Shown here in pieces: positions 20,726 to 22,944 of a DNA stretch of 22,944 bases; position 1 is the first letter of the stretch; each line of letters begins with the position of its first letter. The stretch is taken from the IMG/VR virus record IMGVR_UViG_3300028925_003694, positions 1 to 22,944 of that record; one strand, 5' to 3'. The notes under the pieces were generated by a model. The model made no database searches. It worked only from the letters and a program-made list of their open reading frames with translations, and was not told where the DNA came from. Origin of the DNA: a virus. The position numbers were made by a program, and so were the translations under genes.

Positions 20726-20956
20726 ATGAAATACAAATTATGGGATAGGCAAATGAATTGTTATAAAAGTGATTGTGAATATAACGATATAATATATAGT
20801 GATAAAAAATATATAGAGTGTGATTTATACAACTACCACTCAATAGATTATGGTGGATTGGAAGAAAAAGAATTTAACGAATTATCGCTTCAAGGAATGT
20901 TGATGTTGTTTGACTGGGAAGTACATAACGCTAAAACAAATAAAATTATTAATTAA
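20726..20956 (+). CDS. Small acidic, Tyr-rich protein, unrecognised
   Basis: 76 residues (MKYKLWDRQMNCYKSDCEYN ... NAKTNKIIN). Aromatic and Asp-rich N-terminal half with three Cys (12, 17 and 32), then a helical stretch EEKEFNELSLQGMLMLFDWE. The opening resembles short phage proteins that begin with a 'KY-LWD' strand, but no family can be named. It lies 15 bases after the 51-residue gene with an A-rich leader, so probably the same transcript. Confidence 0.5.
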   Translation: MKYKLWDRQMNCYKSDCEYNDIIYSDKKYIECDLYNYHSIDYGGLEEKEFNELSLQGMLMLFDWEVHNAKTNKIIN

Positions 20957-20978
20957 AACTAAATAAAAACAAATAATT

Positions 20979-21599
20979 ATGCCAAATTGGTGCTGGAACA
21001 ACCTGACTGTAACAGGAGACGAAAAACAACTACAAGACTTTGTAGAAAAATCAATGAGTACATATGATGATGGTACTGAAAGATTTATATTTAACGGAAC
21101 ACATCCTATGCCTGAAGATCTAAACATAACTAAAGGCACACAAACACAAGATGAAAAAGAACAAGCTATTCTTAATAAAGCTAAATATGGTTATACTGAT
21201 TGGTATGACTGGCATCTTGGCGAATGGGGAACTAAATGGGACGCTTGTGAGTCTTATATAAATAATAATGATATACATTACTTTAGTGTATCATTTGACA
21301 CAGCTTGGGCTCCTCCTATAAATTGGCTAATAAATATAGCTATGGATTATCCAGATTTAGAATTTGAATTAGAATATGAAGAACCAGGCATGTGCTTTGG
21401 TGGAACATTTACAATACAAGGAGATGATGGGCAAGACGCTCAATGGGATTTAGACGCAGCTTCTGAATGCTGTAACGCAGAGGTATCATTTGATGATGAC
21501 TACGAAGCTAAATGCCTTGTGTGTGGAGAAGAAACAGAAACAATAAGTATTAACGTGGCTGATATTAAGCCTGCTAAAATTAAAGCGAATGAAAATTAA
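20979..21599 (+). CDS. DUF1281/Api92-like ferredoxin-fold protein with C-terminal zinc ribbon
   Basis: 206 residues. The start MPNWCWNNLTVTGDEKQLQD, the PMPEDLN motif (43-49), YGYTDWYDWHLGEWGTKWDA (70-89) and SFDTAWAPPINWL (105-117) are hallmarks of the YubB/DUF1281 ferredoxin-like family found in phages and plasmids. Its molecular role is not established. The core ends with EPGMCFGGTFTIQGDDG. After that comes CysCys164-165 and Cys179/Cys182 (ECCNAEVSFDDDYEAKCLVC), a likely zinc ribbon not usual in the shorter family members. Its end overlaps the next small gene by 11 bases. The family call is strong; function remains open. Confidence 0.82.
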   Translation: MPNWCWNNLTVTGDEKQLQDFVEKSMSTYDDGTERFIFNGTHPMPEDLNITKGTQTQDEKEQAILNKAKYGYTDWYDWHLGEWGTKWDACESYINNNDIHYFSVSFDTAWAPPINWLINIAMDYPDLEFELEYEEPGMCFGGTFTIQGDDGQDAQWDLDAASECCNAEVSFDDDYEAKCLVCGEETETISINVADIKPAKIKANEN

Positions 21600-21747
21600 A
21601 CAAGTAGGTAAACGACTAATCAACTCTTATGAAGATTGGAGAGAGTATATAGTAACACATCACGAAGTAACTAAGATGAAAAATAAAACAATAGAACTCA
21701 GTAATAAAGCATTGGAAATTTTAAACTTAAAAAAATTAAAGAAATGA
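21589..21747 (+). CDS. Small basic protein (52 residues)
   Basis: Read by eye: MKIKQVGKRLINSYEDWREY, IVTHHEVTKMKNKTIELSNK, ALEILNLKKLKK. Helical and basic. It starts inside the end of the DUF1281-like gene (11-base overlap) and its stop overlaps the next start as ATGA, so it fills the gap exactly as coupled genes do. Function unknown. Confidence 0.5.
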   Translation: MKIKQVGKRLINSYEDWREYIVTHHEVTKMKNKTIELSNKALEILNLKKLKK

Positions 21748-22019
21748 GTAAAATAGAAACAACATCAATATCCTTCAATGTAAGTAAGTCTATAAATATA
21801 GGCAACTTTGAAGCAGTAAAGATTAACTATGGGCAAAGCATCACAGTTGATCCAACTAAACCTGTAGAAATACAGAGAGAAATGTTAATTGAAGAGTGCT
21901 ACAAAGTAGTAAAAAGAGAGACTGAAATATGGGAAGGGTTAAAAGCCGTTCAACATATTGATAGAAATAAGAAAACTAATGTAGTTAAAGCAAAGAGCTT
22001 TACGAGTTTTAAAGACTAG
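21744..22019 (+). CDS. Early-region protein, unrecognised
   Basis: 91 residues. The first 40 are beta-rich (MSKIETTSISFNVSKSINIG, FEAVKINYGQSITVD), followed by a helix (QREMLIEECYKVVKRETEIW) and a basic C-terminal tail (NKKTNVVKAKSFTSFKD). A small strand-rich domain with a helical extension would fit a nucleic-acid-binding protein, but no motif confirms this. It is coupled to the upstream gene by an ATGA overlap. Confidence 0.5.
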   Translation: MSKIETTSISFNVSKSINIGNFEAVKINYGQSITVDPTKPVEIQREMLIEECYKVVKRETEIWEGLKAVQHIDRNKKTNVVKAKSFTSFKD

Positions 22020-22035
22020 CAAGAGCATTAATATT

Positions 22036-22140
22036 ATGAATAGACTAGAATTAGAACTAGCTAATGACATTAAGAGACTAGCTATAGCTATGGAGAAGCT
22101 AGTAAAACTAATGACGAAGGCAATAAAAGACAACTCATGA
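22036..22140 (+). CDS. Tiny helical protein (34 residues)
   Basis: Read by eye: MNRLELELANDIKRLAIAME, KLVKLMTKAIKDNS. A single amphipathic helix with regular Leu/Ile/Met spacing. Its TGA overlaps the next ATG (ATGA), and it begins 17 bases after the 91-residue gene, which is why I accept so short a frame. It may form a coiled coil. Function unknown. Confidence 0.4.
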   Translation: MNRLELELANDIKRLAIAMEKLVKLMTKAIKDNS

Positions 22141-22346
22141 AAATAAAAGAATATAGAATTAGAGTGAGAAGAGAGTATACCACAGATGTATTTCTGAAAT
22201 TCCCTGACGATGGTAGAGATCACAAAGAGGATCTTAACGATAAGATGCTTGGAGGAGACTCATATATGTGGGATCATATAGCAGAGGAAGAATTAAAACA
22301 AATGGACATAGCTCACGAGGACTATGAGATAACTTTAATAAAATAA
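22137..22346 (+). CDS. Small acidic/basic mixed protein, unrecognised
   Basis: 69 residues. A beta strand opening (MKIKEYRIRVRREYTTDVFL) leads to a Gly/Asp-rich loop and an acidic helix (MWDHIAEEELKQMDIAHEDY) ending in a strand (EITLIK). The strand-helix-strand order resembles small phage-encoded regulatory or inhibitor proteins, without any recognised family. Coupled to the 34-residue gene by a 4-base overlap; the next gene starts 2 bases after its stop. Confidence 0.5.
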   Translation: MKIKEYRIRVRREYTTDVFLKFPDDGRDHKEDLNDKMLGGDSYMWDHIAEEELKQMDIAHEDYEITLIK

Positions 22347-22348
22347 AT

Positions 22349-22579
22349 ATGGATAATATAATAGGTAAGTTGATGAGCCTCATGTCTGAAGAGATTGAGA
22401 ATAATAAAGACAACAAGAATAATGAATCTCTTGAATATAGGCTAGGTAAGAATGATGCTTACTCTACAGTACTCACTATGATGACTAAAGCAATGGTTGC
22501 TGAAAGTGATAAAGTAAGTAAAAGAATAGACAAACAATTAATGGACGACAAAAACAACAACTCAGAATGGAAGAATTAA
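22349..22579 (+). CDS. Small helical protein, unrecognised
   Basis: 76 residues (MDNIIGKLMSLMSEEIENNK ... MDDKNNNSEWKN). Mostly charged helix with an Asn/Lys-rich linker at about 19-26 and a conserved-looking centre YRLGKNDAYSTVLTMM. It lies 2 bases after the previous gene and its end overlaps the next by 13 bases. Function unknown. Confidence 0.5.
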   Translation: MDNIIGKLMSLMSEEIENNKDNKNNESLEYRLGKNDAYSTVLTMMTKAMVAESDKVSKRIDKQLMDDKNNNSEWKN

Positions 22580-22902
22580 AAACACAAATAAGAGGCTTAC
22601 AGGCAGAAATACAAGCATTAGACTCTAATAGAGAAGTTCTGGAATCAAGATTAACTTTAGCGGAAGAATCGTATAGAGAGTCTACATTACCAGAAATTAC
22701 AGAAGACTTTTCTATACTTATTGAGAACTCTATTAGAGCGGCTGTAAATAACATAGACTTTTCAGATGAAGAAAATTATGATATTTCTCATGAAATAAAT
22801 TATAAAGAACTAAGTACTCAACTAAACTTCTTGAATCGAGAAGAGTTAATATCATTAGTACTTATAAATGTTACAGAATTATTTAAAGTAATAGAAGCGT
22901 AA
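22567..22902 (+). CDS. Coiled-coil protein, unrecognised
   Basis: 111 residues, acidic. Residues 1-35 form a clear heptad-type coiled coil (MEELKTQIRGLQAEIQALDS, REVLESRLTLAEES), followed by an acidic helical domain (TEDFSILIENSIRAAVNNID, NREELISLVLINVTELFKV). It is probably a dimer or an oligomeric adaptor. It overlaps the 76-residue gene by 13 bases and is followed directly by the next start codon. Function unknown. Confidence 0.55.
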   Translation: MEELKTQIRGLQAEIQALDSNREVLESRLTLAEESYRESTLPEITEDFSILIENSIRAAVNNIDFSDEENYDISHEINYKELSTQLNFLNREELISLVLINVTELFKVIEA

Positions 22903-22903
22903 A

Positions 22904-22944
22904 ATGGGAACTAGAAGCTTAACTAAAGTAATCACTACCTGGAA
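22904..22944 (+). CDS. MGTRSLT-type phage protein (start only)
   Basis: The frame begins MGTRSLTKVITTW and runs off the window after 13 codons. An MGTR-(S/N/G)-L(T/I) start is typical of a widespread small phage protein family of unknown function. It begins one base after the TAA of the coiled-coil gene. Confidence 0.5.
   Translation, partial: MGTRSLTKVITTW

Noticed and set aside
20553-20843. 96-residue minus-strand hydrophobic ORF
   Set aside because: It is antisense to two well-placed plus-strand genes with A-rich leaders (20555-20710 and 20726-20956); its Leu/Phe/Tyr/Ser bias is what antisense of AT-rich coding gives.

Overview
The window looks like part of a tailed, podovirus-type bacteriophage genome that infects a Bacteroidota host, and most resembles the crAss-like (Crassvirales) lineage. 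The evidence is as follows. The DNA is strongly AT-rich. Leaders are A-rich with no classical Shine-Dalgarno sequence. Some minus-strand promoters fit the Bacteroidota pattern TTTG-N19-21-TAnnTTTG. The minus strand carries a compact block in the order large terminase, portal, acidic scaffold-like protein, major capsid protein, ring/adaptor proteins and a large tail 'stabilisation/muzzle' protein. No polymerase, integrase or other lineage-diagnostic gene falls inside the window, so the crAss-like assignment is an inference from gene order and protein style.

Layout. From 1 to 16887 everything is on the minus strand and reads right to left. It opens with a Q/G-rich protein, a lysozyme-like protein and three small proteins, then large terminase, portal, acidic protein and capsid. 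A small beta-rich protein bracketed by hairpins follows, then head-tail adaptor proteins, and a large tail protein that runs off the left edge. Genes upstream of the portal overlap by 1-8 bases or nearly touch; those downstream are separated by A-rich leaders. A minus-strand terminator whose U-tract supplies the -33 box of a host-type promoter (about 5138-5204) starts a second late transcription unit.

16888-17053 is the divergent switch region. From 17054 to the right edge everything is on the plus strand. This half holds small, mostly unrecognised early-type genes, several of them only 34-52 codons long. The only familiar families are a DUF1281/Api92-like ferredoxin-fold protein and, at the right edge, a protein starting MGTRSLT.

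The most unusual part is 17186-20554. Small genes are separated by repeated cassettes in which a short hairpin, often with a TAAC loop, ends in a T-run that leads directly into a conserved AT-rich block close to TTTTTTACTATTTACTATAA, followed 18-34 bases later by an ATG. Between these cassettes I find six gene-free segments that fold on paper into closed multi-helix RNAs (17261-17323, 17996-18047, 18612-18730, 20162-20329, 20343-20401, 20416-20528). Three of them lie end to end in one 396-base gap. I cannot match them to a named RNA family. They may be phage-encoded small RNAs made from the same cassettes as the early genes, and are the best candidate here for something undescribed. From 20555 rightwards the genes become densely packed, with ATGA-type overlaps, like an ordinary operon.
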